Shown piece after piece: positions 63,837 to 64,000 of a stretch of DNA of 64,000 bases; the first letter of the stretch is position 1; each line of letters opens with the position of its first letter. Under the pieces are notes generated by a model, which was not told the origin of the DNA, did no database searches, and saw nothing but the letters and a program-made list of their open reading frames with translations. Source of the stretch: Synechococcus sp. CC9616 (GTDB taxonomy: Bacteria; Cyanobacteriota; Cyanobacteriia; PCC-6307; Cyanobiaceae); assembly GCF_000515235.1 (NCBI RefSeq), contig NZ_KI911558.1:649490-713489 (forward strand). Direction: 5' to 3'. The translations under genes and the position numbers were made by a program.

Positions 63837-64000
63837 GTTCTGAATGGCGGTGGTAATTAACCGGAACCGGTGAGCGACTTATGCGTAGTCGTACCGACTT
63901 CCAGTTCCGTCTGACAATTTATCACGATCGGCCTCCCTTCAGCTCATACACTCGATGCAGATGTGATCGCAAATGCACTGGGCCCCAACTCTGTTACGCA

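Overview
The window looks like chromosome from a marine picocyanobacterium of the Synechococcus/Prochlorococcus clade, most likely a marine Synechococcus of moderate to high GC. Evidence is gene content: acsF, petN, psb30, a Psb32-like TPM protein, thf1, ycf20, two thylakoid-type ftsH genes, and several proteins of cyanobacterium-only families. Genes are tightly packed, with many stop/start overlaps, and little sequence is non-coding outside one island.

Layout. 1-2400: the tail of a VOC-fold protein, then an AT-rich pair of a periplasmic solute-binding protein and a DAACS-like symporter. 2446-17634: ordinary housekeeping genes (ruvA, lipoprotein, EamA transporter, dnaG, an ACR3-type transporter broken by an in-frame TGA, nadA, metallophosphoesterase, glycosyltransferase-like, muramidase, psb32-like, midA-like, aroB, ABC sugar permease, purK). 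17641-17825: a structured RNA right after purK that I assign to 6S RNA.

17827-28377: a roughly 10.5 kb integrative element. Its ends carry a 23-bp direct repeat that is the 3' end of the 6S RNA gene. It contains a tyrosine recombinase, a degraded second recombinase end, a phage-type single-subunit RNA polymerase, a coiled-coil protein, a Cys/His finger protein, two secreted proteins (one with Pro-rich repeats), an unknown gene with a perfect palindrome at its start, and repeated 10-mers that look like recombinase arm sites. No capsid, portal or terminase is visible. This element is the most interesting part of the window: a mobile unit sitting in the gene for a regulator of host RNA polymerase while carrying its own RNA polymerase.

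28399-38738: small secreted protein, DUF2103, clpS, petN, conserved membrane-anchored protein, thf1, a ClpP with the catalytic His replaced by Pro, DUF2256, ftsH, MacB-like permease, pyruvate kinase, MazG-like. 39089-49613: unknown secreted proteins, TerC, two conserved unknowns, a porin-like gene with an in-frame TGA, fmt, PhyH-like, tldE/tldD, acsF, DUF2996. 49659-63836: small membrane protein, ubiX, an RNase II/R-like protein that has lost its catalytic aspartates, split GDT1 pair, YkgJ-like, psb30, recJ, HAD phosphatase, ycf20, glycerate-kinase-like, rpmF, a second ftsH without the usual first membrane segment, UPF0182, and 2-Cys peroxiredoxin.

Themes. Photosystem II upkeep (thf1, psb32-like, psb30, two ftsH) and protein quality control (clpS, clpP, tldD/E, ftsH) are concentrated here. 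Three otherwise conserved genes carry single-base lesions (ACR3 TGA, porin-like TGA, ClpP His to Pro); these could be real decay or errors in the read sequence. All assignments are from reading the sequence; no database search was run.
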